Assembly (NCBI GenBank): GCA_900319195.1
Contig: ONNL01000118.1
Coordinates: forward strand, 1-6,117
Direction of reading: 5' to 3'
DNA length: 6,117 bases
DNA from: an uncultured Ruminococcus sp.
Lineage (GTDB): Bacteria > Bacillota > Clostridia > Oscillospirales > Ruminococcaceae
Shown here: piece after piece, positions 1 through 5,518 of the stretch
Numbering within the stretch: the first letter of the stretch is position 1
How the letters are laid out: every line of letters begins with the position of its first letter
Translations under genes and position numbers: made by a program
Notes under the pieces: model-generated
What the model was told of the DNA's origin: nothing
Databases searched by the model: none
Seen by the model: only the letters and a program-made list of their open reading frames with translations

Positions 1-70
1 CAGCACAGCACAGCACAGCACAGCACAGCACAGCACAGCACAGCACAGCACAGCACAGCACAGCACAGCA
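1..70. repeat. (CAGCA)14 pentanucleotide tandem repeat
   Basis: Fourteen uninterrupted identical copies of CAGCA, starting at the first base of the window, so the true length is unknown. No frame contains a stop inside the repeat. The unit length is not a multiple of three, so a change in copy number would shift the frame of any gene running through it. In frame 1 it reads as a QHSTA repeat that stays open to a TAA at 103-105, just before the hairpin at 108-160. It could therefore be the tail of an upstream gene, but nothing here proves it is coding. Confidence 0.95.
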
Positions 71-107
71 TATCTGTGTCTATTGTCGTGCCCGAAAATA
101 TATAAAT

Positions 108-160
108 AAAGCCATTTACAGGTATACTCCCATTCGCTGAGTATGCTGGTAAATGGCTTT
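108..160 (+). terminator. Long hairpin, probable intrinsic terminator
   Basis: Bases 108-119 pair perfectly with 149-160 (12 bp). After one A/G mismatch (120/148) the helix continues as 121-129 with 139-147, including two G-U wobbles, and closes on a 9-base loop. The 3' arm ends in TTTT followed by A, a short U-tract, so it is a plausible terminator for a gene left of the window. It lies 38 bp upstream of the next start codon, so it could instead be a leader hairpin of the TIR gene. Confidence 0.6.
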
Positions 161-182
161 TACTATATCCGAAATTTGAATT

Positions 183-190
183 AAGGGGAG
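183..190 (+). promoter_or_regulatory. Ribosome binding site of the original TIR-gene start
   Basis: AAGGGGAG lies 7 bases before ATG 198. It marks 198, not the TTG at 252, as the ancestral start of the TIR gene, even though a TGA follows at codon 9. The TTG at 252 has only GAGGG ending one base before it, too close to work well. Confidence 0.7.
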
Positions 191-197
191 AAATATC

Positions 198-251
198 ATG
201 GCAGTTTTTAAGTGTAAAATGTGAGGCGGTCAGCTTGAGATCACCGAGGGT
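198..251 (+). pseudogene. N-terminal start of the TIR gene, cut off by an in-frame TGA
   Basis: ATG 198 begins a frame continuous with the large TIR ORF. The first eight codons read MAVFKCKM, then TGA (222-224), then GGQLEITEG into the ORF. Related zinc-ribbon/TIR proteins, as I recall them, start with CKMCGG, so the TGA sits exactly on the second Cys of the first CxxC knuckle; the second knuckle (CEYC) is intact downstream. One base change from TGC or TGT explains it. A base-calling error, a real nonsense mutation or recoding are the options. If it is a plain stop, the product must start downstream and lacks half of its zinc site. Confidence 0.75.
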
Positions 252-2489
252 TTGACCGTCTGCGAGTGCGAATATTGCGGCACGCAGCAGACTTTGCCGA
301 AATCAGACAATGAACAGGCTCTCAACATGATCAACCGTGCCAATCATTTCCGCCAGCAGTGCGAATTTGACAAGGCAGCGGAGGTCTATGAGAAACTCAT
401 TGCGCAGAATGACAGCGATGCCGAGCTGTACTGGTCGCTTGCGCTCTGCCGCTACGGTATCGAGTACGTTGACGATCCGCTCACGCACAAGAAGATCGCA
501 ACCTGTCACCGTACGCAATTCAAGTCGATTCTCGATGATGCGGATTATCTGGCAGCTTTGGAGCGTGCCGACTTCATGCAGAAGCCCGTATATGAAGCTG
601 AGGCGAAGTACATCGACACGATCCAGAAGGGCATTCTCGAAATTTCCAACAAGGAAGAACCGTTCGATGTGTTCATCTGCTACAAGGAATCGGACGAAAA
701 CGGCAGGCGCACACAGGACAGCGTGCTTGCGCAGGAGCTGTATTATCAGCTGACACAGGAGGGCTTCAAGGTCTTTTTCAGCCGTATTACGCTGGAGGAC
801 AAGCTCGGCACAAAGTACGAGCCGTACATTTTCGCCGCCCTGAACAGTGCAAAGGTCATGGTGGTTGTCGGCACGAAGCCTGAATATTTCAATGCAGTAT
901 GGGTGCGCAACGAATGGAGCCGTTATCTCATGCTCATGCAGGAAGACAGGTCACGGACGCTGATTCCTGCGTACAAGGACATGGATCCATATGACCTTCC
1001 AGACGCACTGTCGATGTTTCAGGCACAGGATATGTCCAAGCTGGGCTTTATGCAAGATCTGATTCGTGGAATCCGTAAAATCGTCAAGGCGGACGAGCCG
1101 AAGCCGCAGGTCGTTCAGCAGACGGTCGTGCAGAATGTCGGCAATACACAGACAGCGCCTCTGTTAAAGCGCATCAAACTGTTTTTGGAGGACGGCGACT
1201 GGAACAGTGCAAATGACTACTGCAACCGAGTGCTTGACCTCGACCCGGAGTGTGCGCAGGCGTATTTCTATCTGTTGATGACAAAGCTGAATGTCCGTTC
1301 TATGCAGGAATATGAAGCGGCGGAGTTGCCAAAAGGCATTTCCGATGATGAATACTACAAGAAGGCTTGCCGCTTCGCAGATGTTGATTTTAAAGCACGT
1401 TTGGAAAATCTGAATAAACAGACGATATACAACTTTGCAGACAATTTGTTCAAAAAGACAAGGTCGGATACTGATTATAAAAAAGCAGGTGCAATATTTG
1501 ATTTGCTCGGTGACTTTGGTGACTCGTCCGAAAGAGCAACTGAGTGCAGGGAAAAGGCTGAATTTGCCCATAAAGAAAATGACTATATGAGAGCGAGATC
1601 TTTAGCCAAAAATGACACGATAGACGATTTGAAAAAGGCAATTAATTTGCTTGGCACCATAAAGAATCACAAAGACAGCGCTCAGCTCATAGAAAAATAC
1701 AAGGCGCGTATAGAGGAAATAAAGGCGGAGGAGCTTGCCAGAGAACAGGAGCGCCAGCGTCAGGAAGAAGCAAGGCAAAGGGAGATCGCAAGACAGAAAA
1801 GAAGAAAAAAGATTATAGCTATTGTATGTGCGGCAGTTGTTGTGATCGGAATTGTTGGAATCAATGTACGCAAGCCTATTCTGTATAAGAGCGCAGTGAG
1901 CGCATTCAACTCGGCAGATTATGAAACCGCATATGATAAATTCAGCCAAATCAAGGACTACAAAGATGCAAATGAGTATCTTGCAAAGCCGGAAATCATA
2001 GCAGGAGCAGATGTAGGAGACATTGTCACATTCGGCAGCTACACATGGTATGTGATCAATAAGACAGATGACGGCTGCACATTGTTAAGTGAAAAATGCA
2101 TAACGGAAAGAGCATACAATACCGAACGGAAAGATATAACATGGGAGAAATGTACTCTTCGGTCATGGATGAATAATGACTTCTACAACGAGTTCAGCGA
2201 TGAAGAAAAAGCTATGATAGAGAAAACGCATAACAGTAATCCCGATAACAGTGAATACAATACAGACGGCGGCAGTGATACCGATGATTATATTTATCTT
2301 TTAAGCCTTGACGAAGCAGAGAATGTAAGTGAAGATATAAGAGCCGAAGGCTCTTGGTGGTGGCTGCGGTCGCCCGGCATCTATTCTGACTATGCGGCGG
2401 TCGTCAGTGATGGCGGCGACGTCTATACGCGTGGTTACAGTGTAGATATTGAGGCTGGTGTCCGTCCCGCTTTAAATCTTAAATGGTGA
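252..2489 (+). CDS. Zinc-ribbon/TIR/TM/DUF6273-like membrane protein
   Basis: Likely a TIR-effector receptor or immune-type protein; its function is unproven. Residues are counted from ATG 198 (763 positions); this uninterrupted ORF begins at TTG, residue 19. Order: the remaining zinc knuckle CEYC (24-27); a TPR-like helix pair (about 44-90); a TIR domain (about 154-250) with FDVFICYKESD at 156 and WVRNEW, whose Glu239 is in the position of the NADase catalytic Glu; a second TPR-like segment (323-364); a Lys/Glu/Arg-rich coiled coil (493-538); KRRKK then one membrane helix (about 539-557); a short TPR-like repeat (563-595); a DUF6273-like domain (606-763) with WWWLRSPG and GVRPALNL. Positive charges before the helix predict TIR inside and C-terminus outside. 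Base composition changes near 1380 and again near 2340. TTG is a weak start; the ancestral start is 198. Domain calls are firm for TIR, good for DUF6273 (recalled by motif). Confidence 0.88.
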   Translation: MTVCECEYCGTQQTLPKSDNEQALNMINRANHFRQQCEFDKAAEVYEKLIAQNDSDAELYWSLALCRYGIEYVDDPLTHKKIATCHRTQFKSILDDADYLAALERADFMQKPVYEAEAKYIDTIQKGILEISNKEEPFDVFICYKESDENGRRTQDSVLAQELYYQLTQEGFKVFFSRITLEDKLGTKYEPYIFAALNSAKVMVVVGTKPEYFNAVWVRNEWSRYLMLMQEDRSRTLIPAYKDMDPYDLPDALSMFQAQDMSKLGFMQDLIRGIRKIVKADEPKPQVVQQTVVQNVGNTQTAPLLKRIKLFLEDGDWNSANDYCNRVLDLDPECAQAYFYLLMTKLNVRSMQEYEAAELPKGISDDEYYKKACRFADVDFKARLENLNKQTIYNFADNLFKKTRSDTDYKKAGAIFDLLGDFGDSSERATECREKAEFAHKENDYMRARSLAKNDTIDDLKKAINLLGTIKNHKDSAQLIEKYKARIEEIKAEELAREQERQRQEEARQREIARQKRRKKIIAIVCAAVVVIGIVGINVRKPILYKSAVSAFNSADYETAYDKFSQIKDYKDANEYLAKPEIIAGADVGDIVTFGSYTWYVINKTDDGCTLLSEKCITERAYNTERKDITWEKCTLRSWMNNDFYNEFSDEEKAMIEKTHNSNPDNSEYNTDGGSDTDDYIYLLSLDEAENVSEDIRAEGSWWWLRSPGIYSDYAAVVSDGGDVYTRGYSVDIEAGVRPALNLKW
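2352..2480 (+). other. DGR variable-region-like 3' end of the TIR gene
   Basis: The segment encodes WWWLRSPG, a hypervariable-looking stretch, and GVRPALNL. Between 2379 and 2450, 20 of 24 codons end in C or T, and most positions are Tyr, Ser, Asp or Ile, all reachable from AAC/AAT by changing only A. Hand-counted GC in 2341-2400 is 39 of 60, against 19 of 60 in 2281-2340. Diversity-generating retroelements mutate A positions of a template rich in AAY codons and write the copy into such C-type-lectin-like ends. No reverse transcriptase or template repeat is in this window, so this is inference. Confidence 0.4.
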
Positions 2490-2631
2490 TTATATAAGAA
2501 AACCAAGAAAATCAGATAATATTAGAGTCATTTCCATAGCATTTTTCGTAGGTGTCGTATTTATTATTATTCCACTTATCTGCGAAATCTGTAAAACCAT
2601 TGATCGAGATTTAATTAATATAACTGAATAG
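2476..2631 (+). pseudogene. Start-less membrane ORF remnant
   Basis: From a TAA at 2473-2475 to TAG 2629-2631 one frame is open for about 51 codons and lacks any ATG, GTG or TTG. It reads as a basic stretch (RKPRKSD), then a hydrophobic run VISIAFFVGVVFIIIPLI, then a polar tail ending NITE. The layout resembles one transmembrane segment of a real protein. It overlaps the end of the TIR gene in another frame. Best guess is a decayed gene fragment between the TIR gene and the tRNA remnant; chance in AT-rich DNA is possible. Family not recognised. Confidence 0.3.
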
Positions 2632-2644
2632 TTTCACTATCATG

Positions 2645-2707
2645 GCGCTGGCTTCAGGTGCCAGTCGGGGCAACTCGGTGCAGGTTCAAGTCCTGTTATC
2701 CGCACCA
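2645..2707 (+). pseudogene. 5'-truncated tRNA-Leu(CAG)
   Basis: The 3' two thirds of a leucine tRNA are perfect. The anticodon stem CTGGC/GCCAG (2648-2652/2660-2664) carries loop TTCAGGT with anticodon CAG. A class II variable arm follows, with a GCAA loop (2666-2677). The T arm is GCAGG/CCTGT with loop TTCAAGT (2680-2696). Then come the acceptor 3' strand TATCCGC, A73 and an encoded CCA (2705-2707). The matching 5' acceptor strand GCGGATA and the D arm are absent from the preceding 160 bases, which are AT-rich and unrelated. The break falls just before the anticodon stem, a usual crossover area for tRNA-targeting integrases, so this is probably an attachment-site duplicate rather than a working tRNA. 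Confidence 0.8.
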
Positions 2708-2710
2708 GCG

Positions 2711-2745
2711 AAAAGCCGACAAGGTAATAAACCTTGTCGGCTTTT
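2711..2745 (+). terminator. Strong intrinsic terminator after the tRNA-Leu remnant
   Basis: A perfect 15-bp stem (2711-2725 with 2731-2745) with loop AATAA; the 5' arm starts AAAA and the 3' arm ends TTTT followed by ATTATT, so it can act on both strands. It lies three bases after the CCA, the normal place for a tRNA gene terminator. It isolates the sulfur operon on the right from transcription on the left. Confidence 0.9.
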
Positions 2746-2860
2746 ATTATTCGGGTCTTATTGCACAAACAGTTACAGCAAGAATATAGGGCGAATCTAT
2801 AACGGCTAAGAGAAAAAAACTGCTTTACAAAATGCGGCTCTGGTGTTAGAATATCATTAT

Positions 2861-2890
2861 AACATATCAAACATATGTGTATACTATAAT
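2861..2890 (+). promoter_or_regulatory. Candidate promoter of the two-gene PLP operon
   Basis: A perfect -10 TATAAT at 2885-2890 lies 22 bases before ATG 2912, leaving a very short leader with no room for a riboswitch downstream of it. No good -35 stands at 16-18 bases spacing. Instead ACATAT occurs twice (2862-2867 and 2871-2876), the second within the palindrome ACATATGT (2871-2878). This would suit an activator-dependent promoter, but the regulator is unknown. The rest of 2746-2860 shows no gene. Confidence 0.4.
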
Positions 2891-2911
2891 ATGCTGACGG
2901 AGGCGGATATA

Positions 2912-4069
2912 ATGATAAATAACATAGAGACAAAATGCCTGCACCTCGATGGCGAGGACAGGACAGCAAATTTCGGGGCAGTAAGCTACCCGATATTTCA
3001 GACGGCTACCTATGCACATTCGGCGGTCGGGTGCAGTACAGGCTACGACTACTCGCGCCTGCAAAATCCCACTCGTGAACACCTCGAAAAAGTAGTGGCA
3101 CAGCTTGAGGGCGGAACAAGTGCCTTTGCCCTTTCAAGCGGAATGGCTGCGATAGCTCTGCTGTTTGAGATATTCAAGCCCGGGGACCACATCATTGCCG
3201 ACAGCGACCTCTACGGCGGAAGCATACGTCTGTTTGACAATGTCTCAAAGAAAAACGGGCTGGAGTTCACTTCGGTGAACTGCTGGTGTGACGACATAGA
3301 GCGATGTATCAAGCCGAATACAAAGGCGATATACATTGAGACTCCCACGAATCCGATGATGAACGTGACGGACATTGCCGCAGTATCTCGGATAGCAAAA
3401 AAGCATGGACTGCTGCTTATCGTGGACAATACATTCCTGTCGCCGTATTTTCAGAATCCGCTGGCTCTCGGTGCTGACGTCGTGATACACAGCGGAACGA
3501 AATTCCTCGGCGGTCACAATGACACGCTCGCAGGCTTTGTTGTCACAAATAACAGGGAGATCGAGGAGAAGCTGCTGTTCCTCATAAAGACCGTAGGTTC
3601 GGGACTTTCTCCGTTTGACAGTTGGCTGATATTAAGAGGGATAAAGACTCTCGGCGTGAGAATGGAGAGGGCACAGCAGAATGCCATTGAAATTGCAAAA
3701 TGGCTAAGCGCAAACAAGCACGTCACAAGGGTCATCTACCCGGGACTGCCCGAGCACCCGGGATATAATACAATGAAAAAACAGGCTCGCGGATTTGGTG
3801 CAATGCTGACATTCAAAGTTGAGAGCCGTGAGCTCGCTCTCTCGATACTCAAAAATGTACGGATAATTCGATTTGCGGAGAGCCTCGGCGGTGTTGAAAC
3901 TCTGATAACCTATCCCACAACTCAGACACACGCCGATGTTCCGTCCGAGATACGCGAGAAGAATGGCATAACAGATACAACGCTTCGGCTGTCGGTCGGA
4001 ATTGAAAATGTAAACGATCTGATAGCCGACCTTGAAAACGCATTCAACGGAGGTGAAGATAATGCCTGA
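2912..4069 (+). CDS. PLP-dependent Cys/Met-metabolism enzyme (cystathionine gamma-synthase/lyase family)
   Basis: A 385-residue cytosolic PLP enzyme of the Cys/Met metabolism family (PF01053), the usual length for this family. Motifs: YSRLQNPT (47-54), whose Tyr and Arg bind the PLP phosphate of the neighbouring subunit; SSGMAA at 75; ETPTNPMM at 143; VDNTF with Asp172, which holds the PLP ring nitrogen; SGTKFLGGH with Lys197 as the PLP lysine; SLGGVETL and TLRLSVGIE near the end for substrate carboxylate binding. The start is ATG 2912 because GGAGG (2899-2903) precedes it by 8 bases; a longer frame from 2843 begins at a TTG without RBS and would cover the promoter. Family members make cystathionine from an acyl-homoserine plus Cys, or cleave cystathionine, methionine or homocysteine, or use sulfide; sequence reading alone does not separate these. 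Coupled to the beta-lyase gene downstream, a gamma-synthase role is favoured. Confidence 0.93.
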   Translation: MINNIETKCLHLDGEDRTANFGAVSYPIFQTATYAHSAVGCSTGYDYSRLQNPTREHLEKVVAQLEGGTSAFALSSGMAAIALLFEIFKPGDHIIADSDLYGGSIRLFDNVSKKNGLEFTSVNCWCDDIERCIKPNTKAIYIETPTNPMMNVTDIAAVSRIAKKHGLLLIVDNTFLSPYFQNPLALGADVVIHSGTKFLGGHNDTLAGFVVTNNREIEEKLLFLIKTVGSGLSPFDSWLILRGIKTLGVRMERAQQNAIEIAKWLSANKHVTRVIYPGLPEHPGYNTMKKQARGFGAMLTFKVESRELALSILKNVRIIRFAESLGGVETLITYPTTQTHADVPSEIREKNGITDTTLRLSVGIENVNDLIADLENAFNGGEDNA

Positions 4070-5243
4070 GAGGAATCTTGATTTTGATACAGTGATAAAC
4101 AGGAAGAATACCGACTGCCTGAAATATGATTTCGCAGTCCGCAGAGGTCTCCCCGAGGACGTGCTTCCGCTGTGGATAGCCGATATGGACTTCCGCACCT
4201 CATCTTATATAGAGGACGCTTTGACAGACCGCGCAAAGCACGGCGTATTCGGATACAGCGAGGTGAAAACCCCGTATTTCAGTGCAGTGCATGACTGGCT
4301 GAAGATACATCACGGCTGGGAAACGCAGGAGAAGTGGCTCGTCAAAACTCCGGGAGTCGTTTTCGCACTGGCAATGGCTGTCAAGGCTTTTACAAAGAAG
4401 GGCGACGGAGTCCTCATACAGCAGCCTGTCTACTATCCCTTCTCGGAGGTGATCGAGGACAACGGCAGAAGGATAGTCAGCAACGACCTTGTCTACGGCG
4501 ACGACGACCGCTATCACATCGACATCGTGGACTTCGAGCAGAAGATAGTTGACAATGACATAAAGCTGTTTCTGCTCTGCAATCCGCATAATCCCGGGGG
4601 ACGTGTGTGGACCGTCAGCGAATTGCAGCAAATGGGGAACATCTGCGTGAAGCACGGCGTAACTGTGGTGAGCGACGAGATACACGAGGACTTCGTTTTT
4701 GAGGGTCGCCACACGGTCTTTGCGAGCATATGCAGGGAATTTGAGGATATAAGCATCACCTGCACAGCGCCGAGCAAGACCTTTAACCTCGCAAGTATGC
4801 TCATCTCGAATATATTTATCCCGAATACGAAGCTGAGAAGAAAATTCCGAAAGCAGAAAGACGCTTCGGGGATAAGTCAGCTCAGTGTGCTCGGTCTCAC
4901 GGCTTGTCAGACGGCATACGAAAAGGGTGATGAGTGGTACAGAGCCATGAAGAGCTATGTGCGTGAGAATATCGAGTTCACGCGGCAGTACATTGCGGAA
5001 AAGCTCCACGGAGTCAAGATGGCGCACCATGAGGGGACATATCTTGTGTGGCTCGATTTTCGCGGTACGGGACTATCCCACACCGAGCTTGATGACCGCA
5101 TTATCAACAGGGCAAGGCTTTGGCTCGACAGCGGCAATATCTTCGGGAGTGTCGGTGAGGGATTTCAGCGGATAAACGTCGCTTGTCCGAGGGCAACTCT
5201 TGTCGAAGCGCTTGAAAGAATAAGGAGATACGTTATAGACTAA
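4062..5243 (+). CDS. MalY/PatB-type aminotransferase-fold cystathionine beta-lyase
   Basis: A 393-residue fold-type I PLP enzyme of the MalY/PatB C-S lyase group. These enzymes split cystathionine into homocysteine, pyruvate and ammonia, and also act on other S-alkyl cysteines. Visible features: LPLWIADMDF (36-45), typical of the group; CNPHNPGGRVW (173-183); SDEIHEDF with Asp205 binding the PLP nitrogen; TAPSKTFNLA with Lys239 as the PLP lysine; INVACPR with Arg377 for the substrate carboxylate. ATG 4062 is chosen because GGAGG (4049-4053) lies 8 bases before it. It overlaps the upstream gene by 8 bases (4062-4069), so the two are translationally coupled; a TTG start at 4032 would extend further into the neighbour without support. 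With the upstream enzyme it would complete transsulfuration to homocysteine. A plain aminotransferase role is less likely. Confidence 0.92.
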   Translation: MPERNLDFDTVINRKNTDCLKYDFAVRRGLPEDVLPLWIADMDFRTSSYIEDALTDRAKHGVFGYSEVKTPYFSAVHDWLKIHHGWETQEKWLVKTPGVVFALAMAVKAFTKKGDGVLIQQPVYYPFSEVIEDNGRRIVSNDLVYGDDDRYHIDIVDFEQKIVDNDIKLFLLCNPHNPGGRVWTVSELQQMGNICVKHGVTVVSDEIHEDFVFEGRHTVFASICREFEDISITCTAPSKTFNLASMLISNIFIPNTKLRRKFRKQKDASGISQLSVLGLTACQTAYEKGDEWYRAMKSYVRENIEFTRQYIAEKLHGVKMAHHEGTYLVWLDFRGTGLSHTELDDRIINRARLWLDSGNIFGSVGEGFQRINVACPRATLVEALERIRRYVID

Positions 5244-5294
5244 GCCTATTACATACTATACAAATCGGATATATAAGAATTTACTCAAATCATA

Positions 5295-5323
5295 TTGACA
5301 AGATAGGAAATGCGTGATATAAT
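5295..5323 (+). promoter_or_regulatory. Consensus SigA promoter for the tRNA-like element and nifB
   Basis: TTGACA (5295-5300), a 17-base spacer and TATAAT (5318-5323): a perfect match to the housekeeping consensus. Transcription should start near 5330, about 190 bases before the nifB-like start codon. The strength is what one expects for a stable RNA gene rather than for a cofactor enzyme. No terminator was seen between the upstream lyase stop (5243) and this promoter, so some read-through is possible. Confidence 0.9.
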
Positions 5324-5332
5324 AAATACAGT

Positions 5333-5417
5333 TAAAGCATAGTAATCTGATATGAATAATAAGACTGATACGAAATGCTTTAGACTGAAAACTGAACTGC
5401 TGCGGATATATCCGCAG
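5333..5417 (+). ncRNA. Structured leader: stem-loop plus 18-bp palindrome
   Basis: In the transcript from the promoter at 5295-5323, 5333-5340 pairs with 5375-5382 (8 bp, TAAAGCAT/ATGCTTTA), enclosing 34 bases with CTGATA twice (5347 and 5365). Then comes a perfect 18-bp palindrome at 5400-5417 (CTGCGGATA and its complement), which in RNA folds as a 7-bp stem with loop TATA. No U-tract follows, so it is not a terminator. It could protect the RNA, guide processing of the tRNA-like element six bases later, or as DNA bind a dimeric regulator. No known riboswitch class was recognised. Confidence 0.45.
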
Positions 5418-5422
5418 TAAAT

Positions 5423-5495
5423 GATACCGCTGCCATTGGGGAGGCTATGGTCCGCAAAACCTGATTTAACGGTTCAAATCCGTTCGGTATCGCCA
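5423..5495 (+). tRNA. Atypical tRNA-like element, anticodon GCA (Cys)
   Basis: A 73-base cloverleaf with encoded CCA. Acceptor GATACCG/CGGTATC (5423-5429/5485-5491); D stem GCC/GGC with loop ATTGGGGA; anticodon loop CCGCAAA (5452-5458) giving GCA; T arm AACGG/CCGTT with loop TTCAAAT (5468-5484); discriminator G at 5492, then CCA. Acceptor and T arm are perfect. Oddities: C instead of U at positions 8 and 33; only three anticodon-stem pairs (GGT/ACC), the two outer pairs mismatched; G73, whereas cysteine tRNAs normally have U73, a main identity base for CysRS. It could be a specialised or poorly charged tRNA-Cys, a decayed tRNA or a tRNA mimic in the nifB leader. It is not tRNA-Sec: no UCA anticodon or long variable arm. 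Confidence 0.65.
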
Positions 5496-5499
5496 CACG

Positions 5500-5507
5500 A
5501 AAGGAGG
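5500..5507 (+). promoter_or_regulatory. Ribosome binding site of nifB, right after the tRNA CCA
   Basis: AAAGGAGG is a near-perfect Shine-Dalgarno, 11 bases before ATG 5519. It begins four bases after the CCA of the tRNA-like element, so tRNA 3'-end processing would leave an mRNA starting at its own RBS. Confidence 0.85.
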
Positions 5508-5518
5508 CTTGTAATTAT

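Noticed and set aside
1..70. CRISPR array
   Set aside because: Five-base units without spacers; a simple tandem repeat.
198..2489. A genome-wide altered code with UGA as an amino acid
   Set aside because: TGA ends the TIR gene (2487-2489) and the first PLP gene (4067-4069) at expected lengths, and Trp is encoded by TGG; any recoding would be local to codon 9.
2806..2838. Minus-strand terminator with a run of seven T
   Set aside because: The stem has only 4 pairs, one of them G-U, with a 10-base loop, and no minus-strand gene is present to end there.
2640..2969. 109-codon minus-strand frame containing TGLEPAPSCPDWHLKPAP
   Set aside because: This peptide is the reverse-strand translation of a tRNA-Leu and is a well-known false protein; the frame also spans the terminator.
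4200..5030. 276-codon open frame on the minus strand
   Set aside because: It lies fully inside the MalY/PatB gene, which has motifs, RBS and coupling; the minus frame shows no recognisable domain and is a codon-bias shadow.
5423..5495. Selenocysteine tRNA, suggested by G73 and the TGA in the TIR gene
   Set aside because: The loop gives GCA, there is no UCA anticodon in a loop position, the variable region is only 4 bases, and the acceptor is 7 bp.
5330..5518. T-box riboswitch for cysteine
   Set aside because: No T-box core sequence and no terminator/antiterminator pair with a U-tract was found; the cloverleaf itself is tRNA-like.
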